This document shows, piece after piece, positions 1 to 7,623 of a stretch of 8,481 nucleotides of DNA. Where the stretch lies: positions 1 through 8,481 of the forward strand of contig JALHNW010000059.1 in NCBI GenBank assembly GCA_022843345.1. The letters run 5' to 3'. Source of the stretch: Rubritepida sp. Lineage in GTDB: Bacteria; Pseudomonadota; Alphaproteobacteria; Acetobacterales; Acetobacteraceae. The stretch's first letter is position 1; each line of letters starts with the position of its first letter. Made by a program: the position numbers and the translations under genes. Below the pieces are notes generated by a model. The model worked only from the letters and a program-made list of their open reading frames with translations. It had not been told where the DNA came from and searched no databases.

Positions 1-987
1 GGCGATGCCACGCCGCATCCCGAATGGCTGCACCCGCAATCCGCGGTCCGCATGCACCTGCCGGCGCAGATCGGCGACTACACCGATTTCTACGTGGGCA
101 TCCACCACGCCACCGCCGTGGGCAAGCTGTTCCGCCCCGACGCGCCCCTGCTGCCCAACTACAAGCACGTCCCCATCGGCTACCACGGCCGCGCCTCCTC
201 CGTGGTGGCGTCGGGTACGCCGATCCGCCGGCCGCGCGGCCAGCTGCCGTCCTCCGACGGCCCGCGCTACGCGCCCTGCGCCAGGCTGGACTACGAGCTG
301 GAGCTTGGCTTCTGGGTCGGCCCCGGCAACGTCATGGGCGATTCCATCCCCATCGGCGAAGCCGCCGGGCACATCGCCGGCTACTGCCTGCTCAACGACT
401 GGTCGGCGCGCGACATCCAGTCCTGGGAGTACCAGCCGCTGGGTCCCTTCCTGGCGAAGTCCTTCGGCACCACCATCAGCCCCTGGATCATCACGCCCGA
501 GGCGCTGGAGCCCTTCCGCATCCCCCAGCCCCCGCGCCCCGAGGGCGACCCCGCCCCCCTGCCCTACCTGTGGGACGAGGCCGACCAGGCGCAGGGCGCG
601 CTGAACCTGGAGCTGGAGGTGCTGCTCTCCACCGCCGCCATGCGCGCGGCCGGCCTGCCCCCCGCCCGCATCAGCCTGAGCCACGCGCGGCACCTGTACT
701 TCACGCCGGCGCAGATGCTGGCGCACCACGCCTCCGGCGGCTGCCCGCTGAACCCGGGCGACCTGCTGGGCACCGGCACCATCTCCGGCCCCGACCGCGC
801 GAGCTACGGCTCGCTGCTGGAAAGCTCCGCCGGCGGCAAGGAGCCCATCACCCTGCCGAATGGCGAAGCGCGCACCTTCCTGGAGGACGGCGACGAGGTG
901 ACGCTTTCCGCCCGCGCCACCGCGCCAGGCGCCGTGAGCATCGGGTTCGGGGAGTGCGTCGGGCGGATCAGCCCAGCGGCGGGCTGA
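1..987 (+). CDS. fahA: Fumarylacetoacetase, 5'-truncated by window edge
   Basis: Cleaves 4-fumarylacetoacetate to fumarate and acetoacetate, the last step of tyrosine/homogentisate catabolism, in the cytoplasm. The frame is open from base 1, giving 328 visible residues; family members are about 420, so roughly 90 N-terminal residues lie to the left. The Met codon at 52 is internal, because homology-like sequence (an [19 protein letters not shown] stretch) continues upstream of it. Catalytic and metal-site equivalents of the mammalian enzyme are visible: Asp29 in YTDF, His36 in the HHAT motif, Glu99 and Glu101 in ELEL, then Asp133, Arg137 and Gln140 in NDWSARDIQ, Lys153 in LAKSFGTT, and Glu274 in GSLLESS. 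No key residue appears missing. It faces the ABC importer operon tail to tail, and its last 20 bases overlap the end of that operon. Homogentisate dioxygenase is a common neighbour of this gene and may lie off the left edge; that is inference. Confidence 0.95.
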   Translation, partial: GDATPHPEWLHPQSAVRMHLPAQIGDYTDFYVGIHHATAVGKLFRPDAPLLPNYKHVPIGYHGRASSVVASGTPIRRPRGQLPSSDGPRYAPCARLDYELELGFWVGPGNVMGDSIPIGEAAGHIAGYCLLNDWSARDIQSWEYQPLGPFLAKSFGTTISPWIITPEALEPFRIPQPPRPEGDPAPLPYLWDEADQAQGALNLELEVLLSTAAMRAAGLPPARISLSHARHLYFTPAQMLAHHASGGCPLNPGDLLGTGTISGPDRASYGSLLESSAGGKEPITLPNGEARTFLEDGDEVTLSARATAPGAVSIGFGECVGRISPAAG

Positions 988-1990
988 GGGCGCCGTCGCG
1001 CCCCTCCTCCACCGCGTGGCAGGCCACCACCGTTTCCGGCGTGCCGCGCGCCGGCAGCATCGCCGGCACCTCCACGCGGCAGCGGTCATTGGCCAGCGGG
1101 CAGCGCGGATGGAAGGTGCAGCCGGGCGGCGGCGTGATCGGGCTCGGCACCTCGCCCCCGACTGGGATCCGCTGCCGCCCGGTCATCTCCAGGTCCGGGA
1201 TCGCCTCCATCAGCGCGCGCGTGTAGGGGTGCCGCGGCGTATGGAACAGCGTCTCGGACGGCGCCAGCTCCACCAGCTTGCCCAGGTACATCACCCCCAC
1301 CCGGTCGCTCACCTGCCGCACGACGGCGAGGTTGTGGCTGATGAACAGGTAGGTCAGCCCCAGCCGCTTCTGCAGGTCCAGCATCAGGTTCAGGATCTGC
1401 GCCTGAACCGACACGTCCAGCGCCGATGTCGGCTCGTCGCACACCAGGAACTCGGGATTGGAGGACAGCGCGCGCGCGATGGAGATGCGCTGCCGCTGCC
1501 CGCCGCTGAACTCGTGCGGGAACTTCTCGCCATCCAGCGGGTTCAGCCCGACCTGGGCCAGCAGCTCGCCCACCCGCTTCTGCTGCGCCTCGCGCCCCTG
1601 CACCAGGCCGAAGGCGCGCAGCGGCTCGGCCACGATGTCGCGCACCCGCCAGCGCGGGTTGAGGCTGGCATAGGGGTCCTGGAAGATCATCTGCATGCGC
1701 TGGCGCTTGGTCGGGTCTGCCCGCGCCTCGGCCAGCGGCATGCCGTCGAAGATCACCTCGCCGCGCGTGGGCGAGTACAGTCCCACCACCAGCCGCGCCA
1801 CGGTGGACTTGCCGCAGCCGGATTCGCCGACCAGCGACAGCGTCGTCCCCTTGGGGATCGAGAAGGACACTCCGTCCACCGCGCGCAGCGTGCGCCGCCC
1901 CTCGCGCGCGACGATGCGCTGCAGCAGCGGGCGGGACACGTCGAAATGCCGCGCGGCGTCGCGCAGCTCCAGCACCATCGGCTCAGCCAT
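968..1990 (-). CDS. Peptide-type ABC importer ATP-binding protein (DppF/OppF-like)
   Basis: One of two cytoplasmic ATPases powering the importer encoded upstream; 340 aa, normal for the family. In order: Walker [10 protein letters not shown] (55-63), Q-loop Gln104 in FQDP, ABC signature FSGGQRQR (161-168), Walker B ending in DE (catalytic Glu186), H-loop His219. The C-terminal oligopeptide-transporter extension starts near HPYTRAL (254-260) and carries Cys291, Cys297, Cys304 and Cys324, the spacing seen in Dpp/Opp ATPases reported to hold an iron-sulfur cluster. The ATG at 1990 is preferred: GAGGAGG lies 9 bases upstream and the start overlaps the end of the preceding ATPase gene by 8 bp. A longer in-frame version reaching about 2035 would add 15 residues lying wholly inside the preceding gene. 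As last gene of the operon, it ends inside the convergent fumarylacetoacetase gene. F rather than D is assigned from gene order and FSGGQRQR; the substrate is unknown. Confidence 0.93.
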   Translation of the reverse strand: MAEPMVLELRDAARHFDVSRPLLQRIVAREGRRTLRAVDGVSFSIPKGTTLSLVGESGCGKSTVARLVVGLYSPTRGEVIFDGMPLAEARADPTKRQRMQMIFQDPYASLNPRWRVRDIVAEPLRAFGLVQGREAQQKRVGELLAQVGLNPLDGEKFPHEFSGGQRQRISIARALSSNPEFLVCDEPTSALDVSVQAQILNLMLDLQKRLGLTYLFISHNLAVVRQVSDRVGVMYLGKLVELAPSETLFHTPRHPYTRALMEAIPDLEMTGRQRIPVGGEVPSPITPPPGCTFHPRCPLANDRCRVEVPAMLPARGTPETVVACHAVEEGRDGALSPPLG

Positions 1991-2993
1991 GCAGGCGGCC
2001 CTCCTCGCCCGGGGCGTAGAGCCAGCAGGCGGCACGGTTCGCCTTCGCCGGCAGCAGCTCCGGCCGCTCCACCCGGCAGCGATCGAAGACGCGCGGGCAG
2101 CGCGGGTTGTAGGGGCAGCCCGGCGGGATGGAGGAGAGCCGCGGCATGGAGCCGTCGATCTGCTCCAGCCGCTCCACGCGGTGGCTGATCGGCGGGATGG
2201 AGCCCATCAGCCCCGCCGAATACGGGTGTGCGGCGTGCTTCACCACGTCGCGCACCGCGCCGATCTCGATGACGCGCCCGGCATACATCACCGCCACCCG
2301 GTCCGCCGTCTCGGCGATCACGCCCATGTCGTGGGTGACGAGCATCATCGCCGTCCCCTTCTCCCGCGCCAGGGTCTTGAGCAGCGCGATCACCTGCGCC
2401 TGGATGGACACGTCGAGCGCCGTCGTCGGCTCGTCCGCCACCACCAGCTTCGGCTCGGCGCACAGGGCGAGCGCGATCACCACGCGCTGGCGCATCCCGC
2501 CCGAGAACTCGTGCGGGTAGCTGTCCACGCGCTGCGCCGCGGCCGGGATGCCGACCATCTCCAGCCACTCCACCGCGCGCCTGCGCGCCTCGGCCGGGTT
2601 CAGCGGCAGGTGGGTGGTGATCGTCTCCACCAGCTGGTCGCCCACGGTGTAGAGGGGATTCAGCGTGGTCAGCGGGTCCTGGAAGATGGCGCCGATCTGC
2701 CGGCCGCGGATGCGCCGCAGCTCCTCGTAGGGCAGGTCGTCTATTCGCCGCCCGGCCAGCCGGATCTCGCCGCCCGCGATGCGCCCCGGCGGCTCCAGCA
2801 GGCCGATGATGGCGGCCCCCGTCATGGACTTGCCGGCGCCCGATTCGCCCACCACGCCCAGCACCTCGCCGGGATGGATGTCGAAGGACACGTCGTCCAG
2901 CGCCACCAGCGTGCCGCGCCGCGTCGGGAACTCCACGCGCAGGTTGCGCACCTGGAGCAGCGCCTGGCCGCCCATGCTCTGTGTCTGGCTCAT
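1983..2993 (-). CDS. Peptide-type ABC importer ATP-binding protein (DppD/OppD-like)
   Basis: The other ATPase of the importer, 336 aa. Visible motifs: Walker [10 protein letters not shown] (49-57, with Met where Thr/Ser is usual at the last position, common in the D-type subunit), Q-loop Gln105 in FQDP, signature FSGGMRQR (163-170), Walker B with Glu188 in VADEPT, H-loop His221 in VTHD. The C-terminal extension has HPYSAGL (256-262) and Cys293, Cys299, Cys306 and Cys323, a likely iron-sulfur motif of the family. The start at 2993 shares ATGA with the stop of permease C, so translational coupling is expected; there is no strong Shine-Dalgarno before it. A second Met at residue 7 is a possible alternative. 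The gene ends 8 bp inside the next ATPase gene. The FSGGMRQR signature and its place directly after the permeases fit the D subunit. With the F-type partner it should form the heterodimeric nucleotide-binding pair. Confidence 0.94.
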   Translation of the reverse strand: MSQTQSMGGQALLQVRNLRVEFPTRRGTLVALDDVSFDIHPGEVLGVVGESGAGKSMTGAAIIGLLEPPGRIAGGEIRLAGRRIDDLPYEELRRIRGRQIGAIFQDPLTTLNPLYTVGDQLVETITTHLPLNPAEARRRAVEWLEMVGIPAAAQRVDSYPHEFSGGMRQRVVIALALCAEPKLVVADEPTTALDVSIQAQVIALLKTLAREKGTAMMLVTHDMGVIAETADRVAVMYAGRVIEIGAVRDVVKHAAHPYSAGLMGSIPPISHRVERLEQIDGSMPRLSSIPPGCPYNPRCPRVFDRCRVERPELLPAKANRAACWLYAPGEEGRLHG

Positions 2994-3892
2994 CGCAGCT
3001 TCGGGTTCAGGGCGTCGCGCAGCCAATCGCCCAGCAGGTTGACGGAAAGCACCATGATGATCAGCGCGACGCCCGGGAAGATGGTGATCCACCATTCGCC
3101 CGAGAACAGGAAGTCGTTGCCGATGCGGATCAGCGTGCCCAGCGAGGGTTGCGTCGGCGGGACACCCACGCCCAGGAAGCTCAGCGTCGCCTCCGCCAGG
3201 ATGGCGAAGCCCAGGTTGAGCGTGGCGATCACCAGCACCGGCGACATCACGTTGGGCAGCACGTGCTGCGCCATGATCTTCAGCGACGGCAGGCCGATCA
3301 CGCGCGCCGCCTGCACGTATTCCTTGTTGCGCTCCACCAGCGTCGAGCCGCGGACCGTGCGCGCGAATTGCGGCCAATTGGAGATGCCGATGGCGAAGAT
3401 CACCACGAACAGCGCGATCTGGTCATGCGTCTCGCGCGGCAGGGCGGCGCGCACCACGCCATCCACCAGCAGCGCCACGAGGATGGAGGGGAAGGTCAGC
3501 TGGATGTCGGCGATGCGCATCAGCACCGCATCCACCTTGCCGCCGAGGTAGCCGGCCAGCAGCCCGAGCGCCACGCCCAGCGTGGTGGAGAAGATCACCG
3601 CGCAGAAGCCCACCAGCAGCGACACCCGCGCGCCGTACATGATGGCGGACAGCATGTCCCGCCCCTGGTCGTCGGTGCCCAGCGGGTAGGTGGCGTCGCC
3701 CTCGCTGCCCCACACCGGCGGCTTGAAGGCGTCCATGAGTTGCAGCGAGGCGAGGTCGAACGGGTTGTGCGGCGCCAGCACCGGCGCCAGCACCGCGCCC
3801 GCGATGCAGATGAACGCCACGATGGCGGAGGCCACCGTGACCGGGCTGCGCGTGAAGGACCACCAAAGGTCGGACTGGAAGAATGCCCGCAT
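2990..3892 (-). CDS. Peptide-type ABC importer permease (DppC/OppC-like)
   Basis: Inner-membrane permease, 300 aa, pairing with the B-type permease to form the translocation channel. The first transmembrane helix is at about 18-40, followed by a periplasmic segment with LGTDDQGRDM (71-80), a hallmark of the C subunit (the LGTD.. GRD motif). Further hydrophobic helices lie near 86-116, 130-150, 156-172, 215-243 and 268-288. The cytoplasmic EAA coupling loop that contacts the ATPase runs about 186-214 and contains EYVQAARVIG. The C-terminus [13 protein letters not shown] is typical. The ATG at 3892 follows an AAGGGG Shine-Dalgarno 8 bases upstream and sits 3 bp after the stop of permease B; its stop shares ATGA with the ATPase start. 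The protein is complete, with no oddities seen. Confidence 0.95.
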   Translation of the reverse strand: MRAFFQSDLWWSFTRSPVTVASAIVAFICIAGAVLAPVLAPHNPFDLASLQLMDAFKPPVWGSEGDATYPLGTDDQGRDMLSAIMYGARVSLLVGFCAVIFSTTLGVALGLLAGYLGGKVDAVLMRIADIQLTFPSILVALLVDGVVRAALPRETHDQIALFVVIFAIGISNWPQFARTVRGSTLVERNKEYVQAARVIGLPSLKIMAQHVLPNVMSPVLVIATLNLGFAILAEATLSFLGVGVPPTQPSLGTLIRIGNDFLFSGEWWITIFPGVALIIMVLSVNLLGDWLRDALNPKLR

Positions 3893-3895
3893 GGC

Positions 3896-4876
3896 CTAGT
3901 GCCCCTTCCCGCGGCCGATGCGCAGGCGGGGGTCCACCGCGTAGTACAGCAGGTCCACCACCAGGTTGATGGTGACGAAGACGAGCGCGATCATCATCAG
4001 GTAGGCGGCCATGACGGGAATGTCGGCGCTCCCCACGCTCTGGATGAACAGCAGCCCCATGCCGGGCCACTGGAACACCGTCTCGGTCACGATGGCGAAG
4101 GCGATGATCGCGCCCAGCTGCAACCCCGCGATGGTGATGACCGGCACCAGCGTGTTCTTCAGCGCGTGCCCGAAATGCACCGCCCGGTTCGGCAGGCCGC
4201 GCGCGCGGGCGAACTTGATGTAGTCCGTCCGCAGCACCTCCATCATCTCGCTGCGCACCAGGCGCATGATGAGCGTGAGCTGGAACAGCCCCAGCGTGAT
4301 GGCCGGCAGGATCAGCGCCTTCAGCCCGCCCCAGGTGAGGAAGCCCGTGCTCCACCACCCCAGCCGCACCACGTCGCCGCGGCCGAAGGAAGGAAGCCAG
4401 CCCAGCCACACGCTGAAGGTGAGGATCAGCAGGATGCCGATGAGAAAGGTCGGCAGCGACACGCCCACCAGCGAGAAGGTGAGGAAGAATCGGCTGAGCC
4501 AGGAATTGCGGTAAAGCCCGGTGTAGACCCCCATCGGCACGCCCACCGCCAGCGCCACGATGGCGGCGCAGAGCGCAAGCTCGAGCGTCGCCGGCGCGCG
4601 CTCGGCGATCAGCTCCGCCACCGGGCGGGACAGGCGGTAGGACAGGCCGAACTCCCCCTGCGCGGCGTTGCCCAGAAAGGAGAGGAACTGGACGAAGAAC
4701 GGCTTGTCCAGCCCCAGGTCGGTGATCAAGGCCTGGCGCTGCGCCTCGGTGAAGTCCTGCCCCAGCATGATCGCCACCGGGTCTCCCACATAGGCGAACA
4801 TGGCGAAGGAGATGAAGGACACCACCAGCATCACGGGCAGCGCCTGGAGCAGGCGCGAGACGATGAAGGAGAACAA
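3896..4876 (-). CDS. Peptide-type ABC importer permease (DppB/OppB-like), TTG start
   Basis: Inner-membrane permease, 326 aa, partner of the C-type permease. The N-terminus FSFIVSRLLQALPVM is the classic start of this family, followed by a first helix at about 9-28. The periplasmic loop contains DLGLDKPFFVQF (53-64) and GEFGLSYR (74-81). Later helices lie at about 98-120, 131-157, 188-206, 243-265 and 288-313. The EAA loop lies near 208-233 with DYIKFARARGLP, and the end YYAVDPRLR is family-typical. The start codon is TTG: reading upstream in frame gives GAG, ACT, then a TGA stop at 4885-4883, so no earlier start exists, while the next ATG (residue 16) would cut the first helix. The TTG lies one base after the TGA of the binding-protein gene, so initiation probably depends on coupling or re-initiation; the Shine-Dalgarno is weak (a GGTGA-like stretch). 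Confidence 0.94.
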   Translation of the reverse strand: MFSFIVSRLLQALPVMLVVSFISFAMFAYVGDPVAIMLGQDFTEAQRQALITDLGLDKPFFVQFLSFLGNAAQGEFGLSYRLSRPVAELIAERAPATLELALCAAIVALAVGVPMGVYTGLYRNSWLSRFFLTFSLVGVSLPTFLIGILLILTFSVWLGWLPSFGRGDVVRLGWWSTGFLTWGGLKALILPAITLGLFQLTLIMRLVRSEMMEVLRTDYIKFARARGLPNRAVHFGHALKNTLVPVITIAGLQLGAIIAFAIVTETVFQWPGMGLLFIQSVGSADIPVMAAYLMMIALVFVTINLVVDLLYYAVDPRLRIGRGKGH

Positions 4877-4877
4877 C

Positions 4878-6470
4878 TCAGTTCACCACGGCCCAGCGGA
4901 ACTGCGGCTCGTTGTTCGCCATGTGCGGCATCTGGATGTTGCTGCGCATCGCCCAGGGCACCACCTGGTGGTGCAGAGGGATGTGCGGCACGTCCTCGCG
5001 GTACAGGCGCAACGCCTCGCGCATCGCGGCCTGCCGCTCGGCGCCCTGCTGCGTCTTCATCCGCTGCACCAGCGCGTCCATCTGCGGGTTGGAGTAGCGG
5101 CCGTGGTTCCAGATGCCGTCGCCCTGCGCGCCGTTGCGCGTGGCCAGCAGCGACTGGAAGGAATACAGCCCGTCCAGCGTCGGCACGCCCCAGCCCAGCA
5201 TGAAGATCGAGGTGTCGTCGCGCTGGATCTTGGCGAAGAACGGCGCAATCGGCATGGAGTTCAGCCGCGTCCGCACGCCCACCCGCGCCCACATGGCCGC
5301 GATCGCCTGGCAGATCTGCTCGTCGTTCACATAGCGGTTGTTGGAGCAGTCGAGCGTGATCTCGAACCCCTTCGGGTAGCCGGCCTCGGCCAGCAGCGCG
5401 CGGGCGCGGGCGGCGTCGAAGGGCAGGCGCACGTCTTCCTCGCGCACGAAGCCCTGCACCTGCTCGGGGAACAGGGTGCCGGTGGGCACGCTCTGCCCGC
5501 GCATGATGGTGCGCTGGATCGCGGCGATGTCTATCGCGTGGTACAGCGCCTGGCGCACACGCAGGTCGCGCAGCGGGTTGCGGCCGCGCACGTCGCTGTA
5601 CAGCAGCTCGTCGCGGAAGGTGTCCATGGCGATGAACAGCGTCCGCACCTCGGGGCCTTCCACCACGCGGGTGTTGGGGGCGTTGCGCAGCCGGTTGAGG
5701 TCCTGGATGGGCGGGTCGAGCACGAAGTCCACCTCGCCCGACAGCAGCGCGGCCACGCGCGTGGCGTCGGAGGCGATGGGGCGGAACTGGATCTCGGTGA
5801 CGTTGCCCACGTTGCCCGCCTCGCGCCAGCCCCACCAGTCGGGGTTGCGCGACAGCACGGTCCGCACGTCCGGCTCGCGCGCCGTCATGCGGAAGGCCCC
5901 GGTGCCGTTGGTGTTGCGGACGGTGTGCATCTCCTCGCGCTGGCGGGTGTTCTGCGGGCGCGTGGCGTTGTGCCGCTCGCTCCAGCCCTTCGACACCATG
6001 AAGATGGAGGCGAGCTTGTTCGGCAGGATCGGGTCCACCGTCTTCGTCACGATGTCCACGGTGAAGCGGTCCACCGCCTCCGCCCGCTCGATCGTGTCCA
6101 CGAAGATGCCGAAGTTGGAGGTGGGCGCCAGCGCGCGGGTGATGGAGAAGACCACGTCCTCGGCCGAGAAATCCTCGCCCTCGTGGAACTTCACGCCTTG
6201 CCGAAGCACGAAGCGCCAGCGGTTGGGCTCCACCTGCGTCCAGGACAGCGCCAGCCCGGGTTCCAGCCCCAGCCGCTGGTTGCGGGCGATCAGCGGGTCG
6301 TAGATCTGCCGCAGCACCATCGAGACGGTGCCCACGTTCTGCGAATGCGGGTCAAGCGTGTTCGGGTCGCCGCTAGCCGCCCAGCGCACGACGCGGGCTT
6401 GCGCCAGCGCATCCGCGGCCATGCCGAGGCCGAGCAGCATCGCCGCGGCCAGCATCATCCGTCGCATCAT
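4878..6470 (-). CDS. Periplasmic solute-binding protein, family 5 (DppA/OppA-like)
   Basis: Captures the solute in the periplasm and delivers it to the permease pair; 530 aa, usual for the family. A signal peptide is clear: MMRR, a hydrophobic core at 6-19, and a likely signal peptidase I cut after ALA (23/24), leaving Gln24. There is no lipobox cysteine. SBP_bac_5 hallmarks follow: NTLDPH (37-42), YDPL (57-60), WRFVLRQGVKFHEGE (85-99) leading to SAEDVVFSI (102-110), NGTGAFRM (188-195), and RVRQALYHAID (304-314). Only two cysteines remain in the mature chain (Cys375, Cys387), close enough to form a disulfide. ATG at 6470 is preferred because GGGGGAG sits 8 bases upstream; ATG at 6467 is also possible. 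First gene of the importer operon, it should be made in excess over the membrane parts. The ligand (peptide, opine, glutathione or other) cannot be told from sequence. Confidence 0.94.
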   Translation of the reverse strand: MMRRMMLAAAMLLGLGMAADALAQARVVRWAASGDPNTLDPHSQNVGTVSMVLRQIYDPLIARNQRLGLEPGLALSWTQVEPNRWRFVLRQGVKFHEGEDFSAEDVVFSITRALAPTSNFGIFVDTIERAEAVDRFTVDIVTKTVDPILPNKLASIFMVSKGWSERHNATRPQNTRQREEMHTVRNTNGTGAFRMTAREPDVRTVLSRNPDWWGWREAGNVGNVTEIQFRPIASDATRVAALLSGEVDFVLDPPIQDLNRLRNAPNTRVVEGPEVRTLFIAMDTFRDELLYSDVRGRNPLRDLRVRQALYHAIDIAAIQRTIMRGQSVPTGTLFPEQVQGFVREEDVRLPFDAARARALLAEAGYPKGFEITLDCSNNRYVNDEQICQAIAAMWARVGVRTRLNSMPIAPFFAKIQRDDTSIFMLGWGVPTLDGLYSFQSLLATRNGAQGDGIWNHGRYSNPQMDALVQRMKTQQGAERQAAMREALRLYREDVPHIPLHHQVVPWAMRSNIQMPHMANNEPQFRWAVVN

Positions 6471-6520
6471 CGGGTGTTCTCCCCCATTGCCGAAGCCGCC
6501 CTGCAGTCAGGTATCCAAAG
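6471..6520 (-). promoter_or_regulatory. Intergenic leader of the importer operon with strong ribosome binding site
   Basis: This 50-bp gap separates the AI-2E-type gene from the binding-protein gene on the same strand. Read on the minus strand it holds GGGGGAG ending 8 bases before the ATG at 6470, a good Shine-Dalgarno. A weak promoter-like pair lies at its upstream edge (TATAGC at 6525-6520, TTCCAA at 6548-6543, 17-bp spacer), which would place the -10 over the stop codon of the upstream gene. No convincing terminator hairpin was seen, so read-through from the upstream gene is also possible. Confidence 0.4.
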
Positions 6521-7573
6521 CTATAGGCCCGGGCGCGGCGCCTTGGAAGCCCAGTCCTTCAACAGCGAATAGCCCAGCGCCAGCACCACCGGCCCCAGGA
6601 ACAGCCCCAGGAAGCCGAAGGCGAAGACGCCCCCCAGCGCGCCCAGGATCGTCAGCAGCAGCGGCAGGTCCGCCCCGCGCGCGATCAGCCAGGGCCGGAT
6701 GACGTTGTCCACCGAGGAGATGCCCAGCGCGCCGTACAGCGCCAGGAAGATGCCCCACCCGGTGGAGCCCGTGGCGAAGAGCCACGCCGCGGCGGGGATC
6801 CACACCAGCGGCGCCCCCACCGGCAGGATGGAGATGATCCCGGCCACCACCGCCAGCAGCTGCCATTGCGGCACGCCCGAGATCCACAGCCCGAAGGCGG
6901 TCATGAACCCCTGCACGATCGCCGTGCCCAGCAGCCCGTACACCACCCCGCGCGTGACGTTGCCGGTCAGCTCCCACAGCGGGTCCGCCCGGTCGCCCGC
7001 CAGCCGCCGCAGGATGGCCAGCGAGCGGTCGGCGATCTTCGGCCCGTCGCGGTACAGGAAGAAGGCCAGCAGGATTGCCACCACCACCTCCGCCACCCCC
7101 GACAGCACCGCCAGCAGCGCGCCCAGCACCCCCTGCGCGATGGTACCCGCATGCGGCTCCAGCACGGAGGCAAGCCCGCCGATGTCGCCCGCGAAGCCGC
7201 GCGCCCAGCCCGCCAGCCATTCGCCCGCGAAGGGGATGCCGGCCAGGATCGGCGAGATGTCGGGCGGGCCTTCGCGCAGCAGCCGCTCGATCCATTCGCG
7301 GATGCCGTCGATGTCCTCGCGCCGCACGGGTGCGGCCAGCAGCACCGGAAGGGCGATCACCACGAACTCCAGCAGCACCATCACCAGCGCCGCCCCGGTC
7401 GGCGGCAGGCGCATCCGGTCGGTGAGGAAGCGGAAGGCCGGCCAGGTCACGAAGACCAGGATCACCGCCCACAGCAGCGCCGACACGAAGGGCCGCAGCA
7501 CGAGGAAGCAGGCGGCCGCCAGCAGCGCCGCGGCGGCCAGGCCGATGATCTTGGCGATGGACTCGTCGCGCAT
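6521..7573 (-). CDS. AI-2E family transporter (PerM/YdiK-like membrane protein)
   Basis: Polytopic inner-membrane protein of 350 aa, normal for the AI-2E (UPF0118) family. Members include TqsA (autoinducer-2 export) and proton- or sodium-coupled exporters, but most have no proven substrate. Hydrophobic segments: about 8-28, 30-46, 59-81, then a soluble, charged stretch (83-145) before 146-173, followed by 208-230, 236-262, 267-285 and 302-338. Family landmarks visible are FFLYRDG (171-177) after the fourth helix, GVPQWQLLAVV (233-243), ILPVGAPLVWIP (249-260), SVDNVIRPWLI (287-297) and GPVVLALG near the end. ATG at 7573 is chosen because an AAGGGGGAG tract ends just upstream and the hydrophobic N-terminus follows at once; an in-frame ATG at 7603 would add ten Arg/Gly-rich residues and is less likely. 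It lies 50 bp before the importer operon and diverges from the thiol oxidoreductase. A link to quorum sensing should not be assumed. Confidence 0.88.
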   Translation of the reverse strand: MRDESIAKIIGLAAAALLAAACFLVLRPFVSALLWAVILVFVTWPAFRFLTDRMRLPPTGAALVMVLLEFVVIALPVLLAAPVRREDIDGIREWIERLLREGPPDISPILAGIPFAGEWLAGWARGFAGDIGGLASVLEPHAGTIAQGVLGALLAVLSGVAEVVVAILLAFFLYRDGPKIADRSLAILRRLAGDRADPLWELTGNVTRGVVYGLLGTAIVQGFMTAFGLWISGVPQWQLLAVVAGIISILPVGAPLVWIPAAAWLFATGSTGWGIFLALYGALGISSVDNVIRPWLIARGADLPLLLTILGALGGVFAFGFLGLFLGPVVLALGYSLLKDWASKAPRPGL

Positions 7574-7623
7574 GCCTCCCCCTTTGCCGCAACCCCGGCG
7601 CATCGGGTAGTCTTTTCCTCGCC
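7574..7623. promoter_or_regulatory. Divergent 50-bp intergenic region (AI-2E gene / thiol oxidoreductase)
   Basis: These 50 bases separate two divergent starts, so control elements for both genes must lie here or inside the genes. On the minus strand an AAGGGGGAG tract just before the ATG at 7573 serves as ribosome binding site. On the plus strand a weak pair, TTGCCG (7584-7589) and TAGTCT (7608-7613) with an 18-bp spacer, would start transcription near 7620, only a few bases before the GTG at 7624. No Shine-Dalgarno precedes that GTG. The promoter match is poor and offered only as a candidate. Confidence 0.3.

Noticed and set aside
24..1226. Plus-strand 400-codon frame overlapping fumarylacetoacetase
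   Set aside because: A different frame from the one carrying the catalytic motifs; the translation is His/Arg/Pro-rich low-complexity sequence and extends across an established convergent gene.
1991..2035. Longer N-terminus (15 extra residues) for the F-type ATPase
   Set aside because: It would lie wholly inside the preceding gene. The ATG at 1990 has a well-placed GAGGAGG and gives the usual N-terminal length.
2981..5203. Very long plus-strand open frame (740 codons) opposite the importer genes, and similar ones at 1695-3551 and 4800-6572
   Set aside because: Antisense shadows produced by the high GC of real minus-strand genes. Their translations are His/Gln/Arg/Ala-rich with no recognisable domain, while the opposite strand encodes complete, motif-bearing ABC subunits.
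6521..7573. Calling a quorum-sensing (AI-2) locus
   Set aside because: The family name is misleading: most members have no shown role with autoinducer-2, and no luxS, lsr or other signalling gene is visible here.
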